64,000 bases of DNA from Seminavis robusta (lineage: Eukaryota; Bacillariophyta; Bacillariophyceae; Naviculales; Naviculaceae), in assembly GCA_903772945.1 (NCBI GenBank), contig CAICTM010000009.1:181112-245111 (forward strand), given 5' to 3'. Made by a program: the position numbers and the translations under genes. The notes beneath the pieces are model-generated. The model searched no databases. It was given only the letters and a program-made list of their open reading frames with translations, and was not told where the DNA came from. Shown piece after piece: positions 1 to 11,525 of this stretch. How positions within the stretch are numbered: the stretch's first letter is position 1; each line of letters begins with the position of its first letter.

Positions 1-559
1 GGTGGTGCAACCAAAGATCACACACAAAAACCTCTCGAGCCCATTATGCTCACGGAAAAGGCGGCCTCCAAATGGGGCACACGACAATTGCCTCGGTACA
101 GAGGATTGGGCCAAGTGGCCGAACCTGGCTTTACCAATAATAAATGGATGGATGGCCAATTGATCATCATTGGCGAGGAGTACTTCAGTTTTGCTTGGGT
201 GGTACGTTTCATCTTTATTATTTTCATTGGTGTTTGATTTGTGTTGTGGCAGTGGCCTGATGCTTTCTTTCCGTCACCTTCCTTTTTTGCAGCCGCTGGA
301 AAACCAAATTTTCTTTGGACGTCCTTCACCCGAGTTGGCTCTCAAGATGCTTCGAGAGGGCGGCATGGAACACTTGCGATCAAAAACTCATTGGGAAGCG
401 CCACCGTCGTTGGATGAAGACGTGGATGTTTTGAAAGAGTTTGTCTCGAGCTGCTTGGAAAAGACAGCGCAAACTATTGAAGAGGAATTGCCTGCAGGAG
501 ATCCATTCAGCTGCATCTGGCACGGAACCGGCGACGCAGAGGAGTGTTACTTTGAATAG
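1..559 (+). CDS. C-terminal part of an FBXO31/Cyclin_D1_bind-like domain protein (5' end outside window)
   Basis: The frame is open from base 1, so the start lies to the left of the window. Two exons are visible, 1..201 and 293..559. The donor is GTACGT at 202, the acceptor TTTTTTGCAG ends at 292, and the intron is phase 0. The joined reading has GQVAEPGF, then KWMDGQLIII, FAWVPLENQIFF and GRPSPELALKML. From memory this order resembles the beta-barrel domain of the FBXO31 F-box protein family (Cyclin_D1_bind), which reads substrates for SCF ubiquitin ligases. No F-box is visible because the N-terminus is missing. The tail is acidic and ends ECYFE. I am fairly sure it is a real gene and only moderately sure of the family. 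Confidence 0.6.
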
Positions 560-1416
560 ACGAAGAAGCAACCCGATGGCTTGGCTGTTGTTGAATGACT
601 GACACGGTGTCAAAGCCCAATCAATGGCCACTCATGTACAAAATGCACGGGCAAGCTGCTCCTTGTAACCACGAGAGAAGACAAACCTTTAGATCGCTAC
701 AGTAAAAATTAAAGTCTTCATATTACTGTACAACCTGTACCCTTGACAACTTATTGCCGAAGGGTTCAGTTATTGCCGGAGCGCTCAGTACAGAAAAGTG
801 GAACTATTAATTAATAGCAAGCTCAGACTAAAGCTTTTTTTGGCACTCCCACTACGGGGGGTTCCTTTCACCACCGCCAGCCTCCACCGGCAGCACCAGT
901 TCCTTACTGTTGTCTCTCACCTTCATTGTCACACGAAACCTTCTTACCTACCGCTACAAATCCTCTGCAAGCTACATCCATTTTCCAAGCAAAATGGGGG
1001 CACCAAGCGTTCCACTAAGCCACACATTAGCGCTCAACACTCGACTCGACTCGACTCGCATTGAACAAGCGCGTCTTCCGCTGAGGAACTGGCCAGTTCT
1101 AGATCAATTGGAATGACTATCAAGTTCCATTACTTATTCGAAGCAAGCTGGGATGACTTTCAGCTCAATCGTTTTTTGCAGCTCTTAGCCCGCAAAACAA
1201 GTAGACCATGTGTACGGCAGACTGACATAAGCATTATATTATGTCAGCTTCAAGTGGCATGAGCTACTTCTTCAACTAGCCTTCAGCATACCGGTACTTG
1301 CAAGGGCAGCAACAACACCCCGCTGTCTCGATTTGCTCACGGCATGTAAAGACTTAGTAAAGCACGCAGATTGTACCGTAGCGTAGATCGTGTTCGTGTC
1401 GAGTTAGGCCCTTTGC
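560..1416. other. Intergenic region between convergent genes
   Basis: This 857-bp stretch separates two genes that end towards each other. The open frames here are short and show no recognisable domain or splice pattern, so I call no gene. It must hold the 3' ends of both transcripts. There is a CTCGACTCGACTCGACTCG microrepeat near 1042. Confidence 0.6.
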
Positions 1417-3412
1417 TTACTCCCACATTTTGATGACCCCATCCCATCCGCACGAAAATACAACTGACGGGTCCAGAGGATGCCATGCCACGCAAATGGC
1501 GGGGCCCTTGTCATGAGCTCGATACTTTTGCATCATTCTGTTGTTTGTTTGAAACGAAAAGAGTCAACCGTTAGTTAGAAGAAAGCATTGAACTAACGGA
1601 CAAAGCCCAACGACTGTTGGTTTCGAGACACGACAACGACACTCACCTCGTTCGTTTCCAATCCCAAAAACAGAGTTTTCCATTACCATCGCCGCTGACT
1701 AAAAACTGTCCATCCGGACTAATGTCCATTTCGCAGGCATACCCTGCGACAAGGTGTCCACTGAATTTTTTCTTTCGTTGTAGCGCAAATCGATTGGACG
1801 CTTGAAATACAGCGATATGGTTGTCGAGTGATTGTCCACAAAAGTACTGTTGTGAGGGATGCATGGTCAAGCAGGGTATGGAATGCATGGAAGGATCGCT
1901 GATATATTTGATGGGCACGGGTGTGTCCCATTCCCAAACCAGTAGCTTTTTATCATCACTGCTGGTAATCATTTTCATGCCTTTATCCTCAGAAAAGACA
2001 ATGGCATTAACGGGTGCCAAGTGATGATTGTACTCTTGGGTGATTTCTCCCGTGGTACAATCGTAAGTGACAATTTTGTTGTCGCTGCATCCCACGACAA
2101 AGAGATTGTCGTCTAGCGGAAAGAATTTGACCACATAGGGAACTTTTCGATTGGTCAACGTCTGTAGAACTTCTCCCGATTCGGTATTCCACAATCGCAA
2201 ATATCGATCAAAGGACGCCGACACGAATCTGGACCCAGTGTGATTGAACTGTACGTCTCTGACGGCAGCGGAATGTCCCGAGTAGGATCGCATGAGTTGT
2301 TTTTGTGGAATGGACCAAACTTTGCAGACGCCATCCAATCCCGCACTGAGCACCAAATGTCCCGTCTTGGGAAAGAGTCGAATCCGATGCACACCCTTGC
2401 TGCCCGCTTGGAAACGGTGAACGCACTTTTTGGGAACAAAACATTTGTGATGATCCATGTCGAGGTCTTCTTCGCTGTTGGCAATATTGGCCAATCCCGC
2501 AGGTGGTGCCATCCATGATTGTCCCTTGTAGTCGAATTCTTGTTTGGCATGGAATTGTGTAGTAGCTTCCATGATTTGATCGTCTGAAGCGAGCTTGGGA
2601 GGCAACAAATGTGCCATTTTTCGTTCTACGAGACGATCGACAGCCGATTCTGACTCCTTTTCCTCTTCTTGTTTTCCCAACTGACGATCTCTTTCCTTGA
2701 GGTATTCTCGTTCGGCCAATTGTTCGGGTGCCAGCGACTCAACTCCTCCCCTGGCAATATCACTGAGGGAATTGTCTGCGGCCCATCGTTCTTCCGTGGT
2801 AGGCGGAGCCCAAATGCCATGTTCTACTTCATCGTCTGATCCATGAACGAGAGGTTCCTTCTTGTCATTGCTGGGTCTCTGTCGTTTTCTCCGTTGTTCA
2901 TCAACCTTGGCGAATTCTTGCAGACGGTGTTTGCTGTATCCCAGTGTGGTTCTGACCACCTCGCTTCCCTCAGCGTCTGGAGCAGCGGCTCTTCCTGTGC
3001 GTTGAAATTTGTTGCGCTGTTCTTGAAAGGTGGCTTCTTCAAAAGCCACGTTGGTTTCATGGTTGCCGTGTCCTTGCTTATTGTTGGAGGCGTTGGGGTC
3101 TACGAGAGGACCGTAGACAGGAGCATACAGACTGGATTTGGTGGGATTGTTCATGAGAACCAAAGCTCCTTGATTGCTCTTTTGAGTACTACCGGTACCA
3201 GTAGTACCACTAGAAGCACCACCTCCATAGACTGTCAGAGAAGTCGCTGTACTGCCTTGATTCAAACCACGTCCAGCGGTTATGGCAGACACGGAAGGAG
3301 CCGCTTGCAAAAAGCGACGATCCGCTGGACGAGCAATCGCCTTGACATCAGGCTTCAGTTTTGGTTCGTCGCCCTCCGAATTGGAGCTGTCATAGCCTCC
3401 TAGAAGGTCCAT
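1417..3412 (-). CDS. CDC40: Pre-mRNA splicing factor PRP17/CDC40, WD40 repeat protein
   Basis: Exons on the minus strand are 3412..1647 and 1537..1417, giving 628 residues. The donor is GTGAGT, the acceptor AACAACAG, and the intron is phase 2. Without the second exon the protein would lose its last WD repeat. The exon adds YRAHDKGPAICVAWHPLDP and then SCGWDGVIKMWE, matching the usual C-terminal blade of PRP17. The N-terminal half is low-complexity and charged, with the family-like segment FVPKKCVHRFQ before the propeller. WD repeats run from about residue 330 to the end, for example SGHSAAVRDVQF and VSASFDRYLRLWN. PRP17 acts in the second catalytic step of splicing in the spliceosome. The ATG at 3412 is divergent from the USP gene. 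Family assignment is secure. Confidence 0.93.
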
Positions 3413-3990
3413 TGTGATGCCTCAAACAGAACCAATCAATAAGATATAAAACAAAGGTGAAGGCTTTGAGTAGGCTTTGTCGATTGTTTGTTGGTTGTTG
3501 TTGTTGATGGTTTTTGAGTGGCGTCTCTCTTCTTTCTGGGCAGGCGGCCAGACTAAATTATTACAAATATCTAAACACCAGGGTATGGCGGTCTTTTGCT
3601 CCACCGCCAAAAAGGCTCGCGGGTGACAGGAGAAATTGTGACCCAGGCTTGCTTCATCCAAGGCCACAAACCACGAAAGAGGAAACGGCAAATCCTCTCT
3701 CTCTCATTGGTCTCTCATCTCTCGTCTCTTACTGAGCTTAGTGAGACTGAGTGAGCAGAAGCTCAAGTGGAAGACTCACGACAAAAGGACATTGTACAGA
3801 TCAAGCAAGCCATTGCAATCGTGCGGTCTCCCCTTTTGGCTTGACTCTTTGTCCCAAAGTTTCCTTGGTTTCCGACCATCCTCCGCCTCATCAATCGATT
3901 TGGCTGGGTCTGTTCATCATCCATCAATCAATCAAATCAATCAATCGTGCACCATATTGATTCAAATCACATCTACTTGATTGAGAGAAA
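3413..3990. promoter_or_regulatory. Divergent intergenic region between PRP17 and the deubiquitinase
   Basis: These 578 bp separate two head-to-head start codons and so must carry both promoters. It has a CT-rich stretch near 3690-3730 and an ATCAATCAATCAAATCAATCAA run near 3921-3945, just upstream of the plus-strand ATG. I recognise no specific transcription-factor site. Confidence 0.45.
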
Positions 3991-6366
3991 ATGGTGGCTG
4001 CGTCTGCAGTATCCAGTAGTACATGTACTAATGCCAGCAATAGCAATGTACCGAGTCTCCCACCGCAGCGTGAGGTGGCTCGGCCCGTTGCTAATTTGGG
4101 CAACACCTGTTATATGAATGCCGTATTGCAGGCTCTGGCACATGCTCCTGAACTATGCTTGGCCATGGACTGTGAACCCCATCGACACACTTGTCCCATT
4201 TACATTGAAAACACTCGCAGAGCCCGCTTGGCGTCGCCCACCAGTTCGCCCGAAGGAGGAGATGCCGAGCCGGACTTTAGACGCAACAAGGCGACGGCCA
4301 AGCGTGGAGTCAGAAGGTCCAGTCGAAAATCTCCAACCAGTGGACTGGGAAAAGAAGACAGCAACAACAGTACCAACGATGACGCTGACGATACGTACTG
4401 CACGCTCTGCGAAATGGAGTATCATCTCACTGAAGTACACAAGACAAATGTGGACGGAAAGGAAAAGGCCGTCGCTCCTAACTTTTTCGTTCACGGATTC
4501 ATCAAAAAGGTCGCGCCATGGTTCAAGCTGGGACAACAGGAAGACTCGCATGAATTCCTGAGACTACTCATTGATGCCATGCAAAACAGCTGCAAAAATG
4601 CTAGACCAAAAATGGAAGATGACGCCATGGAAGAAGACATTCCACCCATTGGAGATGATGACATGATGGATACTGGTGGAAAAGTCAACACCAAAAACAA
4701 GGACGTAGAGTACCCCTTTCAACTCTTTAGAGGAACTGTAGAATCATGTGTCACATGCGATTCTTGCAAGGCATCCAGTTCCACATTGGACCCCATTGAA
4801 GATGTCGGATTGGAAGTCACGCCACACACACCCAACAAGGCATCCGGAATGTCTACTCGTGGCTCGCTTTCTTCCCCAGGAAATGGAGAAGCTTTGGCCG
4901 ATGTCAGCTCGGCATTCCAACGATTTGCACGCGTAGAAAACCTTGATGCACAGTACAAGTGCGAAAAGTGCGGCAAGGGCGGAAGAGCCACCAAACAGTC
5001 GCGTCTGGCATCCATCCCGCCCATTCTCACACTACATCTCAAACGCTTTCGCTACGGTGGGGACGCCAGAGGACCATCTCCGGCATTTGCCACCAGCAAT
5101 CGAAGAACCAAATCTGGATCGGCAAAGATTGAAGGACACATCAAGTTTGACCTCGTATTCGATTTACGGCCTTACTTGACAGACGAACTGCAGAGTAAAC
5201 ACAAAAAGATGTTCTGTCGTCTCTTTGCCGTCATTGTACACGCGGGAAAGAACTCACATTCAGGACACTACGTCTCATACGTTCGCAACATTACCAAGAA
5301 CGAATGGTGGAAAATGGACGACGCTAGAGTTACTTTGGCGAGTAATGAAGAAGTCATGCAAGCCGAAGCATACATGCTCTTTTACCGAATCCTGGACCAC
5401 CCTGTGGCTGTGCAACTAGAAGATCAGGCCAAGAAAATGAAAGAAGAAGTTGAGCGCTTGGCCAAAGAGGCCAAGGAAGAAGAGCAAAAGGCAATCGCCG
5501 AGGCAGAAGCCGCCGCTGCAGCAGCTGCCAAGGAAGCGGCAGAAACCGAAAAGGAAAATGTACCGGTCAAAAATGACGGCATCAAGCAGGAAGCAGACGC
5601 CCCGGTTCCTTCTGCAGCGGCATCAGCAACGACACTAGTAAAGGAGGAGCCAGCTCCAGCTCCAGTCCCCGCGCCCAGTTCTTCCGGTGCAGACAACAAG
5701 CCAATGGATGTCCAACCCGAAAAGCCATCGGGCCCCAGCAGCGGCAGTGCTCCCATCAAGAATGAGCCGGCTCCTCCTGTCCCAGCTCCAAAGCCAGCGC
5801 CTATGACTCCGCCCAAAAGCGCCAACACTGTCTCCTCGAATTCGAATGCGAATACCAGTAATAGCCGAAAGCGCGGTCTACCCGATTACCTGGATGGGAA
5901 AAGCTGGGCCAAGGCCAATACACGGTTGAAGACCTACTCGAGCATCGATAGCGCTCAGGATTACATCAACGAAAATATTCAATTCAAGCAAGACTTCTTC
6001 CGACTGATCACCGAAGAAGGAAACAAACCGAATGCCAAGGTGGATCATTGTCCCCTCAAGCGGATCACGCGTAAGTTTTTCTAGGTGGGAAAGGAAAAGT
6101 GGCCTTGGGACGACCGCTAATGCTAATGTCTTTTCTTCGGTTCTTGCGCCGAATCGGTAGCTGACGACGTAGTTGGTGGTTTTGGCCGGTGGGAAAAAGG
6201 ACTCAAGGAGTGCATCTTCCGTCTTGCTCGCCGCTATGAAAAGGAAAACCCTGGAGAGTGCTTCTTCACCGCGGCCGTACCACGCAAAGTAGAGGCACAA
6301 ACCGCAGTTTCCGCGACTACATCTGGAAACGCTACCGCTCCTTCTGGCGACGATGCGTTGCTGTAG
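3991..6366 (+). CDS. Ubiquitin carboxyl-terminal hydrolase, USP36/42-like
   Basis: Exons 3991..6070 and 6161..6366 encode 761 residues. The donor is GTAAGT, the acceptor ends CGGTAG, phase 1. The product should remove ubiquitin from proteins as a cysteine protease. The Cys box NLGNTCYMNAVLQAL places the nucleophile at Cys40; the His box SGHYVSYV has His426, and Asp443/444 follow in WWKMDDARV. A CxxC pair (CVTCDSC) and YKCEKCGKGG form the usual zinc-binding fingers. The QQEDSHEFLRLLIDAMQ and AYMLFYRIL segments fit the USP36/42 group. An acidic, Ser/Arg-rich insert of about 70 residues lies between the Cys box and CTLCEMEYHL. After the catalytic domain come an Ala/Glu coiled coil and an Ala/Pro-rich linker. 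The C-terminal module (about 630-725) begins GLPDYLDGKSW; I do not recognise it. Exon 2 supplies the conserved-looking GGFGRWEKGLKECIFRLARR. Confidence 0.92.
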
Positions 6367-6502
6367 TTGGCTGAGATCTCTTGGCCTGTCATTTGGTTCC
6401 GTAAGGTTGCTAACACCATGGAAGCTACTAACACTAACTAGCTAGCGGTGACTGTAGTTAGGCAGATCTAAAGCGGTGGCTCGTTCGTCCTGTACCTGGC
6501 AC

Positions 6503-6598
6503 CGTACCACGAAAGAAAAGACAACGCCTCCCAGAAAGAACTATAGATACCGTACCACGAAAGAAAAGACCACGCCTCCCAGAAAGAACTATAGATAC
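6503..6598. repeat. 48-bp tandem duplication, two copies
   Basis: Copies at 6503-6550 and 6551-6598 are head-to-tail and differ at one base (a at 6523, c at 6571). Each begins CGTACCACGAAAGAAAAG and ends AACTATAGATAC. It lies in the 554-bp gap between the deubiquitinase and the convergent AP-4 sigma gene. I see nothing else in that gap. Confidence 0.9.
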
Positions 6599-6920
6599 TA
6601 TAGTTCTGAGTGTCTCGTTGATGTCCTTGTAGCACCAACAAAACTCTGGTGGGCTCGGGGGGCGTTGTCTAGTTCCCATTTTCTGGCAGCACTACCTGTA
6701 CCTCTAGTAACCATATTCAAGGATAGAAGAGAAATTATTCTTTGATTTGGTTCTCGTTGGGCAATTAAAACTAGATTTAGATCCTTGTCGCCTCCGTCAT
6801 TGGAATTTGGGACATCCAGTTTATTTGTAGATCCAGGAAGTAGTTCGTCGATTAGACAGCGACCGCAACGACGTTTTCAAGGAAAGCTACCATTGATTGC
6901 ATTGGTAGATTGTTGTATGG

Positions 6921-7623
6921 TTAACGGTACATGGAGTCCGCCTTTTGTGCTTCTCGCTCCATCAAATCTAGGGGTTTGAGAATATTGCCTGTGCGAAGTG
7001 ATAGTACAAGAGAGGAGTGAGTCGCTAGCAGTTGTGAGGATGACTTAGGCCAGTCTTGAGCTACGAATGGATGTGTACCTTTGCTTGTCTCCGTTATGTA
7101 GCCATTCTGTACCATTTCATCGAGAAGAAAGTGGACTTGCTCCAATTGATACATGATATCCAACTCGCAAATAGACCCAGCCCATCGATCCATTGTCTCC
7201 ACAAGAGCATGAATAAATTCGAGCATTCCCAATTCATTCTCGTTGTTCTCTGGTTGACCCAAATCGGGCTTGGTGCCCACAATGAAAAAGAGACTGGCGT
7301 AACGACGGTAAATCACCTTGTATCCACGATACTCCAAAAAGCTGCACTGAAGCTCACTGCGACTCAAACACTTGCGGATAATTTCACTCTCCAACGCCAC
7401 ACGTTCTTCCATTGGAAGCCATTCGTAGTAAGAGCTAAGCCGAGTTTGGCCTTGCTTGTTGCTGGTGCAGAGTGATGTGACGTGACAAGTCCCAGAGGAG
7501 TGGAGCAAGTGGAGCAGCAAATCGTGAGTGAGACCAAAACGAGCACTACGCCTCCACCAAAGCAGAGCAAAAGAAAGAGAATGATTCAATCACAACTTAC
7601 ACCATGAGGAGAAACGAGATCAT
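6921..7623 (-). CDS. AP4S1: AP-4 complex sigma subunit (small clathrin adaptor chain)
   Basis: Three exons on the minus strand, 7623..7601, 7461..7079 and 6988..6921, give 157 residues. Exon 1 encodes only MISFLLM plus two bases, with donor GTAAGT; it completes the N-terminus MISFLLMVNKQGQTRL typical of sigma chains. The core has EIIRKCLSRSELQCSFLEY, IYRRYASLFFIVG, EFIHALVETMDRW and ELDIMYQLEQVHFLLDEMV. The last exon starts after GCACAG and gives the usual ending GNILKPLDLM. Sigma chains are normally about 140-160 residues, so the length fits. The pattern NKQGQTRL with LSRSELQCSF points to AP-4, which works in trans-Golgi to endosome/vacuole sorting, rather than AP-1 or AP-2. A short KPDLGQP insertion precedes ENELGMLEF. 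Confidence 0.92.
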
Positions 7624-7859
7624 GGTTCCTTTCAATCTGGTTGCTAGTAGAGCTAGCTACGGTACGGTAGGATCGTTCGCTGTTGGTGAGCTGCGATGGT
7701 GGTGTGTCCTTTGAATTGGCTTTGGCGTTGTGATTGGTCAAATAACAATAATATTGCAGGACAATCCGGAACCGAATTGAATCGATTCGATTCGAATGAT
7801 TCTTCGATTCGAAGCCCAACCGGCACCAGGTAAACTACGGTACCAGCACCGGTACCTGG

Positions 7860-8158
7860 AAGGCAGCCGATTTTAGCAATTGCTGAAAATCGTTCCTATT
7901 CGCGCTGCGCGACTTGCCGCGAGTTTCCCACAATTTGCGCAGCCCGAATAGAACGAATGGCGCGACTTCACCACGACTTAGCGCGACTTAAATCGTCTTT
8001 ATTAGTATAAATGCTAGTAGTTACTATTTGCGCAGCGCGATGCTAGTAGTTACTATTTGCGCAGCGCGACTTACCGAGAATCGCGAACGACTTTCCAAGT
8101 CGCGCAGCGCGACTTACCGCGACTCGCGAACGACTTCACGCGACTTTCTGGAGTGCTT
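7860..8158. repeat. GC-rich interspersed repeat with GCGCAGCGCGACTT core
   Basis: The motif TTGCGCAGCGCGA or its variants recurs with ACTTACCGCGACTCGCGAACGACTT-like spacers. Within it 8012-8040 and 8041-8069 are a perfect 29-bp tandem duplication (TGCTAGTAGTTACTATTTGC and on). The cores are self-complementary and could fold into hairpins. I see no coding potential. Confidence 0.75.
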
Positions 8159-8257
8159 ATTTTAGCGAATGGCCTAATCGGCTGCCTTACCGTCCGAAGT
8201 TTTTCACTCAGGATTTTTAAAAAAATTGAAATCACCACGACTGAGAACCGTGTGAAA

Positions 8258-8480
8258 ACATGCCCTTAAACATGCCCTTAAATGTTCAACATGCCCTTAA
8301 ACATTCCCTTAAATAAACATGACCTTAATGCCTCGAAACATGCCCTTAAGCCTTCATCGAAACACCATAGAACATACCCTTATCACGAATGAACGTGCCC
8401 TTAAATAAACATGCCCTTAAAACATGCCCTTAAATCGGCAACATGCCCTTAAACATGCCCTTAAAACATGCCCTTAAATG
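8258..8480. repeat. CATGCCCTTAAA minisatellite, degenerate
   Basis: About fourteen copies of the 12-nt word CATGCCCTTAAA or one- to two-base variants are separated by 0-20 nt of unrelated sequence. Tight pairs alternate with looser ones. I see no open frame across it. Confidence 0.85.
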
Positions 8481-8700
8481 AGAACCAGTCATGACAGTTT
8501 TTTTCGAATCTTTCATTCTAGCTGGCTACCGTACCCTGCTGGCTAGTAGCTACCATGGTAGCTAGTTGCCACCCAGCACCTCGGGGTAAAAGGCTTCTTT
8601 TGACCTTTTTCTCATTTCCCGTTAGAGATTTTGCGAAGATTGGTCAAAAGCAGCTTGGAAGCCAGGCTCTCTTCATTGCCTTCCCTGCGTTTAGAACCAT

Positions 8701-8784
8701 CAGACGACGTCTGATGAACATAAGACAATGTCTTATGCTTAAGACGATGTCTTACACTCGCTAAAAGCTTAAGACGATGTCTTA
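8701..8784. repeat. Left cluster of AGAC-N3-GTCT palindromes
   Basis: Four interrupted palindromes are seen: 8701-8713 (CAGAC-GAC-GTCTG), 8722-8734 (AAGAC-AAT-GTCTT), 8740-8754 and 8770-8784 (both TAAGAC-GAT-GTCTTA). The two last copies share the flank (A/G)ACTCGCT(A/G)AAAGCT. The cluster ends just outside the left inverted repeat of the transposon at 8809. Confidence 0.85.
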
Positions 8785-8978
8785 GACTCGCTGAAAGCTG
8801 TCTTGATTGGGGATGAGCAAATCTTGCTATAGGGCTGTTTTGCAGTGGATAGCAACTGATATAGCTAGTTTGAATTAGATTTCTACATAGACATATATGT
8901 CACACCAAGGCCAACACTGGTGCCATGGCCACACTTTTTTCTTCTCACTTCTTCAATCTTCTTCTTCAGTTTCTTCTC

Positions 8979-10465
8979 TCAATCATTCCTGGGCGTCTTG
9001 AACTGTTCTTCCTCGGACATGCTGCTGCCACCGGCAGTGGACTCATCCGAAACTGTGAAAACATGGGAAGGCCTGGTTTCGGTGCCAGCTGGGGCTGGGG
9101 CTGGAGCTGGGGCTGGAGCTGCCGCGGGGGCTGCAGCCATGGACATTCGCTGCATCAAATTGCGGAAATCTTCTTCGCTCATGGTGTTGAAGTTTTCTCT
9201 AAAATACTGGTACGCAGCTGGCGAATTCGCCTGAACATGCTCATCTCGTGCGTTGGCAGCTCTCTTGTATTGCTCATCGAGTTGTTGTGTAGTGGTGTTG
9301 AACTGCTGCCTCTGCGTCGCCAACTCTTGTTCATGCTGTCGCCTCATCTGATTGACCTGAGCTTCCTGTTGATTGAGCCGATGAAGCAACTGCGCCAACA
9401 TTGGGTCTGGAGCTGGAGCAGGCACACGAGTGTTGGGAGGAGGCGGAGTTGCCAAACCAAAGAGAGTTGCCGTCCTCTGGGCCTCTTCGACCGAGACGGG
9501 AACGAATGCATCTCTAGCCTTGATGGGCTTGTTGCGCTTGGACCAAGCACCAATAGTAGTCATCAACCTCGTAGTCCTGGGAATTGTCGTGTAGCAGACT
9601 GGGTTCTGCAAGCTGCCAAAGTCAACAATGCGAGGACTAACAAGGTAAGGTTCAACTGCTTCGGGTAGCGCAATAGATGCTTTGGCCCAAACGGTGCCAT
9701 TGATTTCCTCGTAGTCACCATCTCGAATTTCATCTTCTTCTGCCCTATTGATGGTGTTGCGGAGTGGTTGATCCAACTGCTGTTCAACAACATCTCCATT
9801 GTGAGCCCCATTTGGCTCCATAAATCTGAAATCGATGGTCTTCATATCCTCCCGCAAGGTTGCTTCCACGGTGGTGACACCAGAGGGTGGATCAAAGCGA
9901 GCAACATACAATGTGGACACAACTCCGCGGTTGTTATCCACCATGCTGTCATTGACATAATGACGCGTGTAGAAGCTCATGTTGTTGCCAGATTGTGGTG
10001 TCGGCGGCGGCGGCGGCGTTGGTGTTGGTGCTGGAGCAGTGGTGTCGGCAACTTCTTCTTCTTCCACAAACTCGTCTTCGTCTAGCGTGCCACCCAGAAT
10101 GTCGTCTTCAGCACCAAGATCTTCACCGTCGTCTCCAGGAACCAAGGGAGGAGCCTCGGCAGCAGCGTTTTCAGGGATGGCTAGGCCAGCAATGGCGCGG
10201 ACTTCAGGGGTGATCCACCTTGGCCGCGAGTGGAAGGATGAATATCAATCTCGTATTGCTTCTTGGTCTGCTTGAAATTGTGGTCAACCTTGGCTGATGT
10301 CCACTTCTCGCACAGGACTTGGCCTTGAGGGGTGGCTTTGAACTCAGTGTGGGTGCAATCACGTCTACCAGCAGCAAACTGACCAGCGACCCACTTGAGG
10401 ACCTTTCCGGTGTCAGAATGAGATTGCGTCCACTTTGGACCTCGGCAAGCTCTTTGTTGTGGCAT
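8979..10465 (-). pseudogene. Transposon-encoded Myb/SANT-like DNA-binding protein, frame-shifted
   Basis: The likely start is the ATG at 10465 (MPQQRACRGPKWTQ). The N-terminal part has a Myb/SANT-like helix set with KWTQ...VLKWVAGQF and then VDHNFKQTKKQYEID. Near 10225 the reading jumps frame: the first frame runs STRGQGGSP to a stop near 10181, while the next carries RPRWITPEVRAIAGLAIPEN and continues to 8979. No usable intron fits the gap, so I read a small indel. The C-terminal half has an acidic linker, a Gln/Arg coiled coil (about 9230-9390) and an Ala/Pro repeat, ending FKTPRND. In PIF/Harbinger elements the Myb-like partner helps the transposase enter the nucleus and bind the ends. Other than the frame break the coding sequence is clean, suggesting recent decay. 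Confidence 0.7.
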
Positions 10466-10703
10466 GATGGAAATTGTTGTGGCAGCCAAATCAAAACTGC
10501 TGATCCCTCGCCATTGTTGCACTCAGGTTTTGAGGAAAGCGCATCGTCGCACTTTGGTCGCCCATCATTGTCGGTTGATTATTTCAGTTGACTTCAGTTG
10601 GTCGATTTTTCGAGTTTGTGTTGTGTTCGCTGTGGCATAGCAATTTGTGTGTGAGAGTGCAGTCGACGTCCAATCTTGTTTTGGCTTGTTTTCACTTGTT
10701 TCG

Positions 10704-10861
10704 ATTGAATTGCATTGGATTGGATTGGATTGGATTAGATTGAATTGCATTGGATTGAATTGAATTACCATTTACTATGTAAATAACAGTACTTTTTGGT
10801 ATCCAATTCAATCCAATCCAATCCAATCCAATGCAATTCAATCCTATCCAATCCAATTGAA
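10704..10861. repeat. Large inverted repeat of ATTGGATTGG / CCAATCCAAT
   Basis: The left arm (about 10704-10770) is built from TTGGA and TTGCA units, for example GGATTGGATTGGATTGGATT. The right arm (about 10801-10861) is its approximate reverse complement, with a loop of about 30 bp containing TACTATGTAAATAACAGTAC. It sits upstream of both divergent transposon genes. Confidence 0.8.
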
Positions 10862-11525
10862 TTCGGTTTCTAGCCAAAATGCGAATTTTGCCTTTTCAAC
10901 TGACGTTCCGAGCAGCCAGCCCTGCCAAGTTGCGCGATACTCAATTTTTTACTTAGAAGTGGCCGGCATTCCCGGAAAGTTAACTATAAACCCAGTTTGG
11001 CAGTTGAATCGCCAATCCCGTGCGAAGAAAAAGACTCGGAACATAGAAAGTTCCAATTTGCCGGGATCACGAACAAAGAAAACGCAATCCGACACAAAGA
11101 CATAGGGTGGAAATCCCAATCATAAGTAAAAATGTATGGGTTTCCAGCTCTGGCCGGTCACCAAAAAGGATGGTTTCTAAGCAAATTGCGTGTGGAAGCG
11201 TGTGGAAAGTGTTCTGCGCAGCCGTTCCAAGGTAATCCAACGTCAGCTCGGAACCAATTCGGAAGCGATACTCGGAAGCAACTCCGGCTAGATAGTAGCT
11301 AGCTGGCTGGTGGCTAGCTAGAGTGCTAGCCAGGTAGCCAGCTAGCTAGCTAGCTAGCACGTCACTTTTTTGCCTGCCGATAAACAAATATGCCGATGGC
11401 CAACAAACAAGAACTATGCCGACCATGGCGCAGCTCTAGAGCTAGTAAGTAATCATCAGAAGCCTTTGTCCTCGTTCAATCAACAGCTTTGCTCATTGTC
11501 TCGATCTTCTTTTATCCTTTCCAGA

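Noticed and set aside
8925-9668. Plus-strand open frame of 247 codons over the transposon
   Set aside because: It is the reverse of the Ala/Pro- and Gln-rich coding sequence of the minus-strand Myb-like gene; it has no domain of its own.
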